Below are positions 20,053 through 30,825 of a stretch of 64,000 nt of DNA, piece after piece; the first letter of the stretch is position 1; each line of letters starts with the position of its first letter. The stretch lies in the NCBI GenBank assembly GCA_028994555.1, contig JARDVN010000001.1, forward strand, positions 620,001 to 684,000. The letters are read 5' to 3'. The position numbers and the translations under genes were made by a program. The stretch is from Citrobacter amalonaticus. Its GTDB lineage: Bacteria > Pseudomonadota > Gammaproteobacteria > Enterobacterales > Enterobacteriaceae. Under the pieces are notes generated by a model. The model was not told the DNA's origin. It ran no database searches and saw only the letters and a program-made list of their open reading frames with translations.

Positions 20053-20859
20053 ATGCAAACGTGGTTAAATCTACAGGATAAAGTCATTATTGTAACCGGC
20101 GGCGCATCCGGAATTGGCTTAGCCATTGTCGAAGAATTATTAGCACAAGGCGCGAATGTCCAGATGGCGGACATTCATGGCGGCGAAGCAAAACATGAAG
20201 GTAATAACGACTACCACTTCTGGCCGACAGATATTTCCAGCGCCAAAGAAGTTAATCACACCGTGGATGAAATCATCCAGCGCTTTGGTCGTATTGACGG
20301 TCTGGTCAATAACGCTGGCGTTAACTTTCCCCGTCTGTTGGTTGATGAAAAAGCGCCGGCTGGAAAGTATGAATTAAACGAAGCCGCGTTTGAAAAAATG
20401 GTCAATATCAACCAGAAAGGCGTGTTTTTAATGTCACAGGCAGTGGCGCGCCAGATGGTGAAACAGCGTAACGGCGTTATCGTCAACGTCTCTTCGGAAA
20501 GCGGGCTGGAAGGGTCAGAAGGTCAAAGCTGCTATGCCGCAACGAAGGCGGCGCTGAATAGCTTCACCCGCTCCTGGTCAAAAGAACTGGGCAAACACGG
20601 CATTCGCGTGGTCGGCATTGCTCCCGGGATTCTGGAAAAAACGGGACTGCGCACGCCGGAATATGAAGAGGCGCTGGCCTGGACCCGCAATATCACCGTT
20701 GATCAGCTGCGTGAAGGCTATAGCAAGAACGCGATTCCGATTGGCCGTTCGGGACGCCTGAGCGAAGTTGCTGATTTCGTTTGTTATCTTTTGTCAGAAC
20801 GTGCCAGCTATATTACCGGAGTAACCACTAACATTGCGGGCGGAAAAACGCGCGGCTAA
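20053..20859 (+). CDS. sorD: Sorbitol-6-phosphate 2-dehydrogenase SorD
   Basis: The protein has 268 residues and is an NAD(P)-dependent short-chain dehydrogenase: TGGASGIG cofactor loop, VNNAGV, catalytic Ser in NVSSESG and YAATK. It oxidises D-glucitol-6-phosphate to fructose-6-phosphate, the last step of the L-sorbose route. The N-terminus MQTWLNLQDKVIIVTGG and the IAGGKTRG end match Klebsiella SorD closely. It is 70 bases after sorC, with GGGAG upstream. The frame is intact. Confidence 0.95.
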   Translation: MQTWLNLQDKVIIVTGGASGIGLAIVEELLAQGANVQMADIHGGEAKHEGNNDYHFWPTDISSAKEVNHTVDEIIQRFGRIDGLVNNAGVNFPRLLVDEKAPAGKYELNEAAFEKMVNINQKGVFLMSQAVARQMVKQRNGVIVNVSSESGLEGSEGQSCYAATKAALNSFTRSWSKELGKHGIRVVGIAPGILEKTGLRTPEYEEALAWTRNITVDQLREGYSKNAIPIGRSGRLSEVADFVCYLLSERASYITGVTTNIAGGKTRG

Positions 20860-20868
20860 GGAGACGTT

Positions 20869-21276
20869 ATGGTCAATGCAATCTTCTGTGCTCACGGAAA
20901 ACTGGCCTGCGCCATGCTGGAATCGGTGCAAATGGTCTACGGTGACGCCAACGTTGAGGCGGTCGCTTTTGTCCCCGGCGAGAACGCCAGCGACATCGTC
21001 ACAAAGCTGGAAAAGTTGGTAAGTGCTCACACTGACAGTGAATGGCTGATTGCCGTCGATTTACAGTGCGGCAGTCCATGGAACGCCGCGGCAACGCTGG
21101 CAATGCGCAATCCGGCCATCCGGGTGATCAGCGGACTTTCCCTGCCGCTGGCGCTGGAACTGGTGGATAACCAGAGCAGTATGAATGTGGATGAACTGTG
21201 CGAACACCTGACGACCATTGCACAACAAACCTGCGTGGTCTGGCAGCATCTGGAAACGACCGAAGAGGATTTCTGA
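20869..21276 (+). CDS. sorF: PTS sorbose-specific EIIA component
   Basis: The protein has 135 residues and is a mannose-family EIIA domain. The phosphorylated His is His9 in IFCAHGKLA. The core has FVPGENASDIVTKLE and an AVDLQCGSPWNAA segment typical of the fold. It receives phosphate from HPr and passes it to SorB. It starts 9 bases after sorD with GGAG upstream, and its TGA overlaps the sorB ATG. Confidence 0.93.
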   Translation: MVNAIFCAHGKLACAMLESVQMVYGDANVEAVAFVPGENASDIVTKLEKLVSAHTDSEWLIAVDLQCGSPWNAAATLAMRNPAIRVISGLSLPLALELVDNQSSMNVDELCEHLTTIAQQTCVVWQHLETTEEDF

Positions 21277-21771
21277 TGAATATTACCCTTGCCCGTATTG
21301 ATGACCGCTTGATCCACGGTCAGGTCACCACCGTCTGGTCGAAGGTGGCGAATGCCCAGCGGATTATTATCTGTAATGACGACGTTTATAACGATGAAGT
21401 GCGCCGGACATTATTACGCCAGGCCGCCCCACCGGGAATGAAGGTCAACGTGGTGAATATCGAAAAAGCCGTCGCGGTTTATCATAACCCACAATATCAG
21501 GACGAGACTGTATTTTATTTATTTACCCGCCCCCCAGGATGCGCTGGCGATGGTCAAACAGGGCGTAAAAATTGCCACCTTAAATATTGGCGGCATGGCC
21601 TGGCGACCAGGTAAAAAACAATTAACCAAAGCCGTATCCTTAGATGACGATGATATTAATGCGTTTCGCGAACTGGATAAATTTGGCGTCACCCTGGATT
21701 TACGTGTGGTCGCCTCCGATCCCTCCATTAATATTCTCGAAAAAATAAAAGAACTGTCGTTCGCGGAATAA
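21276..21771 (+). CDS. sorB: PTS sorbose-specific EIIB component (frame break)
   Basis: About 164 residues and a mannose-family EIIB. RIDDRLIHGQV carries the phosphorylated His15 and the domain ends with LDLRVVASDPSINI. A six-C run at 21530-21535 breaks the frame at FTRP/QDALAMV; five Cs restore it. The start overlaps the sorF stop by one base. It transfers phosphate to L-sorbose during uptake by SorA/SorM. Confidence 0.92.
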
Positions 21772-21851
21772 ATAAAAGCGCCTGTATTTATTACACCGTC
21801 GTTCTGGATGCATCGCAGCGGCAAATGAGTGAATCCACTGGAACATGGATA

Positions 21852-21945
21852 ACGATGTGACTGGGGATGAGTCACAAATCTGTCAGGAACAGATTTGAAC
21901 GTTGCGAAGCGACGGTCCGTCAGGGCGAGTCTCATGGATGAGACG
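21852..21945. repeat. Cluster of perfect hairpins between sorB and sorA
   Basis: In the 248-base gap inside the operon there are three consecutive perfect inverted repeats: TGTGACT/AGTCACA (21856-21876), CAAATCTGT/ACAGATTTG (21875-21897) and GTCTCAT/ATGAGAC (21929-21944). No coding potential is seen. It may be an inserted enterobacterial intergenic repeat or an mRNA-processing element. Confidence 0.55.
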
Positions 21946-22019
21946 AGTAATTTAGCCACTGAAAACGACGTGTAAATGCTTTAACAGGCAGGGATGTTCA
22001 CATTTTAAGGTGACCTATT

Positions 22020-22818
22020 ATGGAAATCAGTACCCTACAAATTATCGCCATATTTATATTTTCCTGTATTGCCGGAATGGGCAGCGTGCTGGATGAATTT
22101 CAGACCCACCGCCCGCTTATTGCCTGTACGGTGATCGGCCTGATCCTCGGTGATTTAAAAACCGGGGTGATGCTCGGCGGAACGCTGGAGCTGATCGCGC
22201 TTGGCTGGATGAACGTGGGTGCCGCGCAATCTCCGGACTCCGCGCTCGCCAGCATTATCTCCGCTATTCTGGTGATTGTCGGCCAACAGAGCATCGCGAC
22301 CGGTATCGCTATCGCACTGCCGGTGGCGGCGGCAGGTCAGGTCCTGACCGTCTTTGCCCGAACTATCACCGTGGTGTTCCAGCATGCGGCGGATAAGGCC
22401 GCAGAAGACGCACGTTTTCGCACCATCGACATCCTTCATGTCTCTGCGCTGGGCGTACAGGCACTTCGCGTCGCCATCCCGGCGTTAATTGTCTCGCTGT
22501 TTGTCAGTGCCGATATGGTCAGCAATATGCTCAACGCCATCCCGGAATTCGTCACTCGCGGCCTGCAGATTGCCGGTGGCTTTATCGTGGTGGTCGGTTA
22601 CGCCATGGTGCTGCGCATGATGGGCGTGAAGTACCTGATGCCCTTCTTCTTCCTCGGTTTTATCGCCGGGGGGTTACCTCGACCTGAGTTTACTGGCCTT
22701 TGGCGGCGTCGGCGCGATTATTGCGCTGGTCTACATCCAGTTGAACCCGCAATGGCGTAAAGCCGAACCGCAGACGCAGGCCGCCTCCTCCACCGCCCTT
22801 GACCAGCTTGATGACTAA
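22020..22818 (+). CDS. sorA: PTS sorbose-specific EIIC membrane component (frame break)
   Basis: About 265 residues and a mannose-family EIIC with several hydrophobic helices. The signature GGTLELIALGWMNVGAAQSPDSA-type segment is at residues 50-75. A six-G run at 22668-22673 splits it at FIAGG/YLDLSLLAFGG; five Gs restore the C-terminus (ALDQLDD). A strong AAGGTG ribosome site precedes the ATG after the hairpin cluster. Together with SorM it forms the sorbose channel in the inner membrane. Confidence 0.92.
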
Positions 22819-22829
22819 CGGAGCCCATC

Positions 22830-23655
22830 ATGGAACAGAAAAAACTGACCAAATCTGACCTGTTTAGCATGTTTGTTCGCTCCAACCTGCAACAGGCGTC
22901 TTTCAACTTTGAACGTATTCATGGGCTGGGTTTTTGCTACGACATGATCCCCGCCATCAAGCGCCTGTACCCGCTAAAAGAAGATCAGGTGGCGGCACTC
23001 AAGCGTCATCTGGTGTTCTTCAACACCACGCCCGCGGTGTGCGGCCCGGTGATTGGCGTGACCGCCGCGATGGAAGAGGCGCGAGCGAACGGGGCGGAAA
23101 TCGATGATGGCGCGATCAACGGCATTAAAGTCGGTCTGATGGGGCCGCTGGCGGGCGTTGGCGACCCGCTGGTCTGGGGCACGCTACGACCGATCACCGC
23201 CGCGCTCGGCGCGTCGCTGGCGTTGTCCGGCAACGTGCTCGGCCCGCTGCTGTTCTTCTTTATTTTCAACGCAGTCCGTCTGGCGATGAAATGGTATGGC
23301 CTGCAAATTGGCTTCAACAAAGGGGTCAACATCGTCAGTGACATGGGCGGCAATCTGCTGCAAAAACTGACCGAAGGCGCATCGATTCTCGGCCTGTTTG
23401 TGATGGGGGGTGCTGGTCACCAAGTGGACCAGCATCAATGTGCCACTGGTGGTATCGCAAACCCCCGGCGCGGACGGCGGCACCGTCACGATGACCGTGC
23501 AGAACATCCTTGACCAACTCTGCCCCGGCCTGCTGGCGCTGGGCCTGACGATGCTGATGGTACGTCTGCTCAACAAGAAAATTAACCCGGTATGGCTGAT
23601 CTTCGCCCTGTTTGGTCTGGGGATTATTGGTAACGCACTGGGCTTCCTGTCCTGA
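22830..23655 (+). CDS. sorM: PTS sorbose-specific EIID membrane component (frame break)
   Basis: About 274 residues and a mannose-family EIID. The N-terminal SLQ-type motif is represented by SNLQQASFNFERIHGLGF and the conserved glycine-rich segment is GLMGPLAGVGDPLVWGT. The C-terminus has two hydrophobic helices. A six-G run at 23405-23410 splits it at LFVMG/VLVTKW; five Gs restore it. It starts 11 bases after sorA. Confidence 0.92.
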
Positions 23656-23708
23656 TTTTTTCGCCCCGGTGGTAAGCCGGGGCTATCGCTCAACATGAGG
23701 TGGAATAT

Positions 23709-24931
23709 ATGTTAACAACAGCTCTGCGCCTTTATGGCAAACGCGATCTGCGCCTGGAAACGTTCGAACTTCCAGAAATGCAGGACGATGAAATTCTGGC
23801 GACAGTGGTCACCGACAGCCTGTGCCTCTCCTCCTGGAAAGAGGCTAATCAGGGTGAAGATCATAAAAAAGGTGCCAGACGATGTAGCGACCCACCCGAT
23901 CATCATCGGCCACGAGTTCTGCGGTGATATTATCGCCGTGGGGAAAAAGTGGCAGCACAAGTTCCAGCCCGGCCAGCGCTATGTGATTCAGGCGAATCTG
24001 CAACTGGCGGATCGCCCGGATTGCCCCGGCTACTCCTTCCCGTGGGTAGGCGGCGAAGCCACGCACGTCGTGATCCCCAACGTGGTGATGGAACAGGATT
24101 GCCTGCTGGCTTACGAAGGCGAAACCTACTTTGAAGGATCGCTGGTCGAGCCGCTCTCCTGCGTGATCGGCGCGTTCAACGCCAACTACCACCTGCAAGA
24201 GGGCTCCTATAACCATACTATGGGTATTCGCCCGCAGGGTCGCACGCTGATCCTCGGCGGGACAGGGCCAATGGGGCTGCTGGCGATCGACTACGCGCTG
24301 CATGGCCCGATCAACCCGGCGTTACTGGTGGTGACCGATACCAACCACGACAAGCTGAGCTATGCCCGTAAACACTATCCTTCTGAACCGCAAACGTTGA
24401 TCCACTATCTGCACGCACAGGATGCCGCTTACGACACGCTGATGGCGCTGACCGGCGGCCACGGTTTTGATGATATTTTTGTCTTCGTGCCGAATGAACA
24501 ACTGGTCACCCTGGCCTCTTCTCTGCTCGCCCCTGACGGCTGCATGAACTTCTTTGCCGGCCCGCAGGACAAGCAGTTCAGCGCCCCGATCAACTTCTAC
24601 GACGTGCATTATGCCTTCACTCACTACGTGGGCACCTCGGGCGGAAACACTGACGACATGCGCGCGGCGGTCAAACTGATCGAAGAAAAGAAAGTGCAGG
24701 CGGCCAAAGTGGTCACCCACATTCTTGGGCTGAATGCCGCAGGAGAAACCACGCTGGAGCTGCCAAAAGTGGGCGGCGGTAAAAAAGCTGGTCTATACCG
24801 GGAAAGCGTTACCGCTCACTGCTCTCAGCCAGATTGACGATCCCGCGCTGTGCGCTATTCTGGAACGTCATCACGGGATTTGGTCTAAGGAAGCCGAACA
24901 GTATTTACTGTCGCACGCCGAGGAGATTTAA
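23709..24931 (+). CDS. sorE: L-sorbose-1-phosphate reductase SorE (two frame breaks)
   Basis: About 407 residues and a zinc-type medium-chain dehydrogenase. It has a GHEFCG zinc-site region, the nucleotide-binding loop GGTGPMGLLA and a C-terminal TGKALPL segment. It reduces L-sorbose-1-phosphate to D-glucitol-6-phosphate, which SorD then oxidises. Six-A runs at 23865-23870 and 24781-24786 break the frame; five As give HKKVPDD and GGKKLVYTG, as in Klebsiella SorE. The start at 23709 follows GAGGTGG; an in-frame GTG at 23700 is less likely. Confidence 0.92.
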
Positions 24932-24932
24932 C

Positions 24933-25747
24933 ATGATTAACCGCGACACCCAGTTGTGCATGTCGCTTGCCGGTCGGCCCGGCAACTTTGGCACCCGCTT
25001 TCACAACTATCTGTATGAAAAGTTGGGTTTAAATTTCATCTACAAGGCATTCACCACCCAGGATATCGAAGCGGCGGTGAAAGGGGTTCGCGCATTAGGT
25101 ATTCGTGGCTGCGCGGTCTCGATGCCGTTTAAAGAGAGTTGTATGCCGTTTCTCGACGCGGTCGATCCATCGGCGAAAGTCATTGATTCCGTCAATACCA
25201 TCGTCAATGACGGCGGCAGGCTGACGGGCTACAACACCGACTATATTGCGGTAAAAAAGCCTGATTGCCAGCCACCAGCTCGACACCGCTGGGCGAGTGA
25301 TGATTCGCGGCAGCGGCGGGATGGGCAAAGCGGTGATTGCCGCCTTTCGTGACGCCGGTTTTCGCGATGTGATCGTCGCCGCTCGTAACCGGGACAGCGG
25401 CCCGGCGTTGGCGAAACAGTATGGCTTTCAGTGGCAGCCGCTGCCGGAAGGCATTGCCTGCGATATTCTGGTCAATGTCACGCCCGTCGGCATGGCCGGA
25501 GGTAAAGAGAGCGATGAACTGGCGTACAGCGAAGCTATGGTCTCCAGCGCCAGCGTGGTGTTCGATGTCGTTGCCCTGCCGCCGGAAACCCCGGTGATCA
25601 AACTGGCGCAGACGCTGGGTAAAAAAGACCATCAGCGGCGCAGAAGTGATTGCGTTGCAGGCCGTCGAACAGTTCGCAATGTACACCGGTGTACGCCCGG
25701 ATGACGCGCTGATGAGTGAAGCCGCTGAATTTGCCCGGGCGGGGTAA
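24933..25747 (+). CDS. Shikimate dehydrogenase-like oxidoreductase at the end of the sor operon (two frame breaks)
   Basis: About 270 residues and an AroE/SdhL-type fold. It has the substrate-binding lysine in SMPFKES, GYNTDY, the nucleotide-binding loop RGSGGMGKAVIAAF and TPVGMAGG. It starts one base after the sorE stop, with GGAG upstream, so it is cotranscribed with sor genes. A role in sorbose use is not known to me. It may act on a related sugar or quinate-like compound. Six-A runs at 25253-25258 and 25621-25626 break the frame; five As restore AVKSLIAS and GKKTISG. Substrate not assigned. Confidence 0.75.
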
Positions 25748-25759
25748 ACATTTGAAAAT

Positions 25760-25789
25760 AACCCTCCTCTGATGAAGCGGAGGAGGGTT
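25760..25789. terminator. Bidirectional terminator between sor operon and autotransporter gene
   Basis: AACCCTCCTC...GAGGAGGGTT forms a 10-bp stem with a 10-base loop, flanked by A-rich and short T-containing sequence on both sides. It lies between two convergent genes. Confidence 0.75.
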
Positions 25790-25811
25790 ATAAAACGCTT
25801 AATCAGAACGA

Positions 25812-28665
25812 TCAGAAACTGTAGCGAATACCCAGTTGGCCACTATAAGGCGTCTCGATATGTTGGCCTTTTTCGTAGCTGACTTCACCCCATGCGGACC
25901 ACCGGTCGTTTAGCTTCGCGGTCATCCCAAGGCCGTATTTGCCACTTGTCCCCGACAGGTCATTTTTGAACTTCTCGGTGTGGTTAATGACGACGTCGTT
26001 ATTCTTCATAAACTCATGACGAACGGCCACTCTCGCATAGGGCTGTAACAGTGTCCCATCCTCCAGCGTCACATTCTTACCGAAGGTTAACCCGGTTTCC
26101 CCTTTTAATGATCGCGCAGCATCTGCTTTAACCGACATACCGCTGTCGAGTTTGTAATGGGTCTGGTCGCCAATAAACCATGATGCCTGGAGATAAGGCT
26201 CAACAAACCATGTTTCCAGCGCAATATGCTTCCCGATCTCCACTGAAGCCCCGCCGCCAACGGTATTATCTTTCGCATGGGTGCGCCCGCCATTGAAGTA
26301 GGGGTTGTTCTCCGTACGGAAATAGTTGGCTTTCACCACTCCATCAACGTAATAACCGCTGTTATGTAACCAGGTCGTATACAGTCCGAGACCATAGCTG
26401 TCCGCTTTGCCATTGGTACTGGATGAGTCCAGATCCGCACGCGTATAGGAAGCCATACTCCCCACAATCAATGCGCTATTTTCTAAATCAAAACGCTTAT
26501 CGCCACCTAACATCACACCGTTCACATCCTGACGGTAAGCCACATGCTCTGTGGAAACACGGTAGCGGCTACTGATGTATTTTCCCCATGCGCCATCTTC
26601 ATGGTCACGCATCTGACGAATTTCGCCGAGACGGGTTCGCAGCGTTGACAGCTCAGCGTCCCATAACGTTGGTGTCACATTCGCCATGGCAATGACCGCT
26701 TTCGCGCTTTCTGATAAATCCGGCTTCACTCCCGGTTCAGGGTTCGGTTCAGGCGAAGGACCCGGCTCAGGATCCGGACCCGGTTCTGGCGTATTCGCCT
26801 GCGGCGACAAATACCAGTTATCCTTATCGCTATCGGCGCCATGCACCAGATAATATTTGTACGCACCAAGATCGACGCTGCCGTTAGTCATCGCAAAGGT
26901 GTCCGCCCCGCTCCCATTCGCATAAATCAAGTGATAAGGATTAGCCGCACGACTGCGTAACTCACTTCCGGAATCATGGACGGTGACCTTAAATTGCCCC
27001 GTCACGGAATCGGAAACGTTCAGAAAATCTCCCGTCCCGCCGGACAGGTTGGTGTTCATGACGAAAGTTCCTGTCCCCTCCAGTGTGGTGAGTTCAAGAC
27101 GGTTAAATTGCCCCGCGTTGTGTCCTTCTGGCGCACTAAAGTTGACCACCCCATTGTGCGTTAAGGCTTTAATCGTCGTGACGGATTCCGCAGTATCAGC
27201 ATTGTGTTTTAAGTACAGAACAGAAGAAGGGCCTTGTAAGTCCACCGACGCGGCCCAGGCTCCCTTGCCCAGATCTCCCGTCCAGTCGTGTGTGCTTCCC
27301 CCCCTCCATGGTCAGAGAACCGTTTTCTACCGTCAGCGCCCCCGTTGAATACCCTCCATAAGCAATCAGGCTGCTCCCGCCATTGCGAAGCGTTGTGTTC
27401 GAGATATGCCCCAGCGCAAGTACTTCCTGACGGCCGCCATCGATAACCGTATTACTCGCTTCACCGTACCAGGCAAGTTGCTGGAGGCCGCCCGCATGAA
27501 CCGTCGTATTTGTCGCATTAGCGCGAATACCGCCCGTCCACCCTGCCTGCTCAACCCAGCTTCCCCCAACCCAGCCACCTTTCTGACCATTAACAAGCTG
27601 AGTTCCATAGACCTGCGTCCCGTCTGCATTGCCGGTTTGAATACGTTGCAAACCACCTGCATGGATTGTGGCATCCTTCGCCTGCTGCCCGTTGACGCGA
27701 ACTTTGGAATTGCTGTCGGAAACCCAGTCTCCGCCGCTCCACTGGCCATCTACGCCGGTAATCACCTGCGTGCCATAGACCTGGGCATTTTCTGAGATGC
27801 CAGAGGTAATCGTCTGTCGCGCACCAGCATAAACAGTGGTATTGCGGTCCGCGACGAATTCTTCGCCTTTACCGCTATACACTTGCTGAAAGGCGCCGTT
27901 ATACAGGTACGTATCTAAAGCCAGACCGCTGGCAAGCTGGTAGCTGTTAGCGCCGATGTGGGAATTTTTCGCGGTCCCGTTATAAATGATTTGCTGGCCG
28001 CCGTTTTGCACAATCGTATCTTCAGCCAACGCCGTGCTGGTGACTGAGAGCACCTGAATACCGCCATCGATGAGATTCGCCTGGGCATAAGCACGGCCGC
28101 CAACAGTCTGTCTGCCACCAGCTTTCACTATAGTGTCATACGCTTGCGAATCACCATTCATCGTCAGAGCGCCGTTATTCTCAACGAGCGTATGGAAAGC
28201 TTTCCCATCGCCATTGAGTTGCAACACGCCCGTTTCAATATTCCCTTTACTGTTGGTGTATTCCCCTTTCACCGTGGTATTCACGGCTTCGGAACCGGCG
28301 GGATCAGATATACCGTCACCGATGTTAAGCTGTACAGAGTTCAACGTATTGTTATAACTGTACGACTCATTTAATAACGTCACGACCTGTTTAGAATAAG
28401 CAGGATTGATCAGCACAATTTCCTGGTTCGCAATATATTTTTTATCTTTGATGGAAAAAGTGGAATAGCCTTTCTCCCAGGTTTCTTTCACCCAATCCCA
28501 GTGATTCGTATAATCCGGATTCGACAATAAATTGTCCGGCATAGTGGTCGTTTGCACGGGTGGATAAGGATTGGGAAGCATTTCCGCCGCGGTCAGCGGG
28601 TACGTTGTTAAGCATAACGCGGGGAAAAAAGCATGATAAAAAACGCGTTTCATATCTAAATCCAT
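25812..28665 (-). CDS. Self-associating autotransporter adhesin, AIDA-type (frame break)
   Basis: About 950 residues. A signal peptide (MKRVFYHAFFPALCL, ending in Ala-Ala) leads into a long passenger of imperfect 19-residue AIDA-type repeats with G-G-x-Q and T-x-V-x-x-G patterns. A short TPEPGPDPEPGPSPEPNPEPG linker-type segment follows, then a C-terminal beta-barrel ending GIRYSF, the usual outer-membrane insertion signal. A seven-C run at 27298-27304 splits it at SLTMEG/GSTHDW; six restore it. The ATG at 28653 has GGA eight bases upstream and is the likelier start. It probably mediates aggregation or adhesion. Confidence 0.85.
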
Positions 28666-28760
28666 AGTTAATAAAGTCCATATTTAACGGGCAGGTCTGT
28701 CTTGCTTATAATCTTCTCCTGAGGCGTTCGGGCTTCAGGATATTTGCTGGCGAATGATAA

Positions 28761-29307
28761 TTAATTCGGAATAAGGAGGTGTTCGAGTTTTCGTACTTTA
28801 AATTTACGTGCGACAGCCGTCTTCCAGGCTTGCAGAGTGGAATACGCGCGGCAGTGTTTCTCTTGTAAGTAGCCCATACTTCCCCCCTTCAAGATAATGT
28901 CTCAGAAGCAAAACGTCTCTTGAAGAGAGTAAACAGGCGGCTCCCGGTAACGACCAGACGATTTGCCGCCCGGTTGCGACAGTATCAAGACCACGAATGA
29001 CATCATGAACAGAGCAACGCGATTCGAAGATTGCACTGACGGCGTGGCATTTCAGGTGCCAGAAAAAAGCCAGCGGCATGAGTCGTTGGGTTGAAATAAT
29101 GATCAACTGATAACCACTCTTGCTCAATTGCGAAAACGATCGAAAAAAAGTCTTAGCGTGTAGCTGTTAAGATTAATAAACATATAATTCAGGCCAGAAT
29201 GAGAATTAATAACTTTTCTGGCCAGAACAGAGATCCCCCCTGGAAAAATAAACATCATTTTCAGGCCAACTGGCAATATGGCACTTCTTTACATATTCCT
29301 TTGTCAT
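28761..29307 (-). CDS. LuxR-type (EcpR/MatA-like) regulator hidden by frame breaks
   Basis: About 181 residues when frames are joined. It starts at 29307 (MTKEYVKKCHIASWPENDVYF), continues through MFINLNSYTLRL and LSKSGYQLIIISTQRLMPLAF, and ends in a LuxR-like helix-turn-helix LLSSRDVLLLRHYLEGG plus ARKFKVRKLEHLL. The order resembles EcpR/MatA, whose equivalent parts are DAYF, FINLN and a C-terminal LuxR HTH. Six-C runs at 28882-28887 and 29235-29240 must lose one base; a third correction is needed near the seven-A run at 29143-29149, where one too many does not suffice. It may be a decayed gene. It lies upstream of and on the same strand as the autotransporter and is likely its regulator. 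Confidence 0.55.
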
Positions 29308-30128
29308 ACAGATGATGCTCCCTATATCCTGGACAGCCTGTTTATTTATTATCAGGAGGGAGTTTATTATCCGGCGAGATTATTTATTCTGACGGTGTCC
29401 TGCGCTCCCACGCTGTTGCTGTTGGTATAATATTGATTCAAACAGAATAGTACATGAGCAATATTGATTGTCAAACCTGATCGATAAAACAAAACCAATA
29501 GTCAAAGGCTATTGCTACTAAGATATCGATCGTTGTAATCGATCTTTTTTTAGGAATTTACCTTACTGTTTGTAAGTAAAACAAAAAGATACACAAAACT
29601 TAATTTTTTGTAAAAATCCTATATTTCAGTAAGTTACGAAAATATATTTAATTTTACTGAAATATTTAGTTACATAATAATAAAAATTACGCGCCTGTTA
29701 TTGATCAAATGACAGATGCCACTCACTGCTTCAGCACCGGGCTGACAGCTTTATCATGCTAGTCACAACTAGCGTAGCCTGGTTTGAATTAAATATAGGA
29801 CAGTGTCGCAATTTTACTTTTTAAATTGCGAACGCTCTAAATTTTAAAATGAAAACGCGGGTCTCTTTTCAGAAATATTGAAGAAGTCTATCCCCCCTGA
29901 CATCAGCGTTATACTTTGTTTATTTTGCTATCCGCGCGTTATGATTTTCATACTTACACATGGATAAATCCCTACACTCGGTTTAACGCTTACATCGTGC
30001 ATTTTTCATCGTAGATTAAGGGGCTTCCCCCCATTCCCCTCCTACATCGTGAGCCATGTCAGTAAGGCGCGACGCTGTCAGTGGTAGCATGACCGCGTTT
30101 TGTCATTGACTGATTATTGGGAGAAAGA
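29308..30128. other. A/T-rich gap between the LuxR-type gene and pepE
   Basis: About 820 bases of strongly A/T-rich sequence, especially 29460-29700, with many stops in all frames. I see no gene. The composition suggests horizontally acquired DNA of the kind H-NS silences. The pepE and regulator promoters should lie at its ends. Confidence 0.6.
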
Positions 30129-30818
30129 ATGGAACTGCTTTTATTGAGTAACTCGACGCTGCCGGGTAAAGGCTGGATGGAACACGCGCTGCCGCTGATT
30201 GCGGAGCAACTGGAGGGGCGCCGTTCGGCAGTGTTTATTCCCTTTGCAGGCGTGACACAGACCTGGGATGAGTACACGGAAAAAACGGCGGCGATCTTCG
30301 CCCCCATGGGCGTCAAGGTGGTGGGTATTCACAGCGTCGCCGATCCTCGTGCGGCCATTGAAAATGCGGAAGTGGTGATTGTCGGCGGCGGCAATACCTT
30401 CCAGTTACTGAAAGAGAGCCGCGAGCGCGGGTTGCTGGCACCGATCGTTGATGTGGTCAAACGCGGAGCGCTGTACATCGGCTGGAGTGCGGGTGCCAAC
30501 CTCGCCTGCCAGACCATCCGCACCACCAACGACATGCCGATTGTTGATCCGCAAGGTTTTGACGCGCTGGGCCTGTTCCCACTGCAGATTAACCCGCATT
30601 TCACTAACGCGCTGCCGGAAGGCCATAAAGGCGAAACGCGTGAACAGCGTATTCGCGAGCTGCTGGTTGTCGCGCCAGAACTGACAGTGATCGGTCTGCC
30701 GGAAGGCAACTGGATTAAAGTGAGCAAGGGTCAGGCGGTGCTTGGCGGTCCGAACACCACCTACGTGTTCGAAGCCGGTAAAGACGCAACTGCCGTTGAG
30801 GCAGGTCACTGCTTTTAA
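30129..30818 (+). CDS. pepE: Alpha-aspartyl dipeptidase PepE
   Basis: The protein has 229 residues and is a serine peptidase of family S51 that cleaves dipeptides with N-terminal aspartate. The catalytic Ser120 (GWSAGAN), His157 (NPHFTN) and Asp135 fall at the positions known for Salmonella PepE. The ATG at 30129 follows GGGAGAAAGA. The frame is intact. It is convergent with yjbB and separated by paired REP units. Confidence 0.96.
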   Translation: MELLLLSNSTLPGKGWMEHALPLIAEQLEGRRSAVFIPFAGVTQTWDEYTEKTAAIFAPMGVKVVGIHSVADPRAAIENAEVVIVGGGNTFQLLKESRERGLLAPIVDVVKRGALYIGWSAGANLACQTIRTTNDMPIVDPQGFDALGLFPLQINPHFTNALPEGHKGETREQRIRELLVVAPELTVIGLPEGNWIKVSKGQAVLGGPNTTYVFEAGKDATAVEAGHCF

Positions 30819-30825
30819 CCAACGT

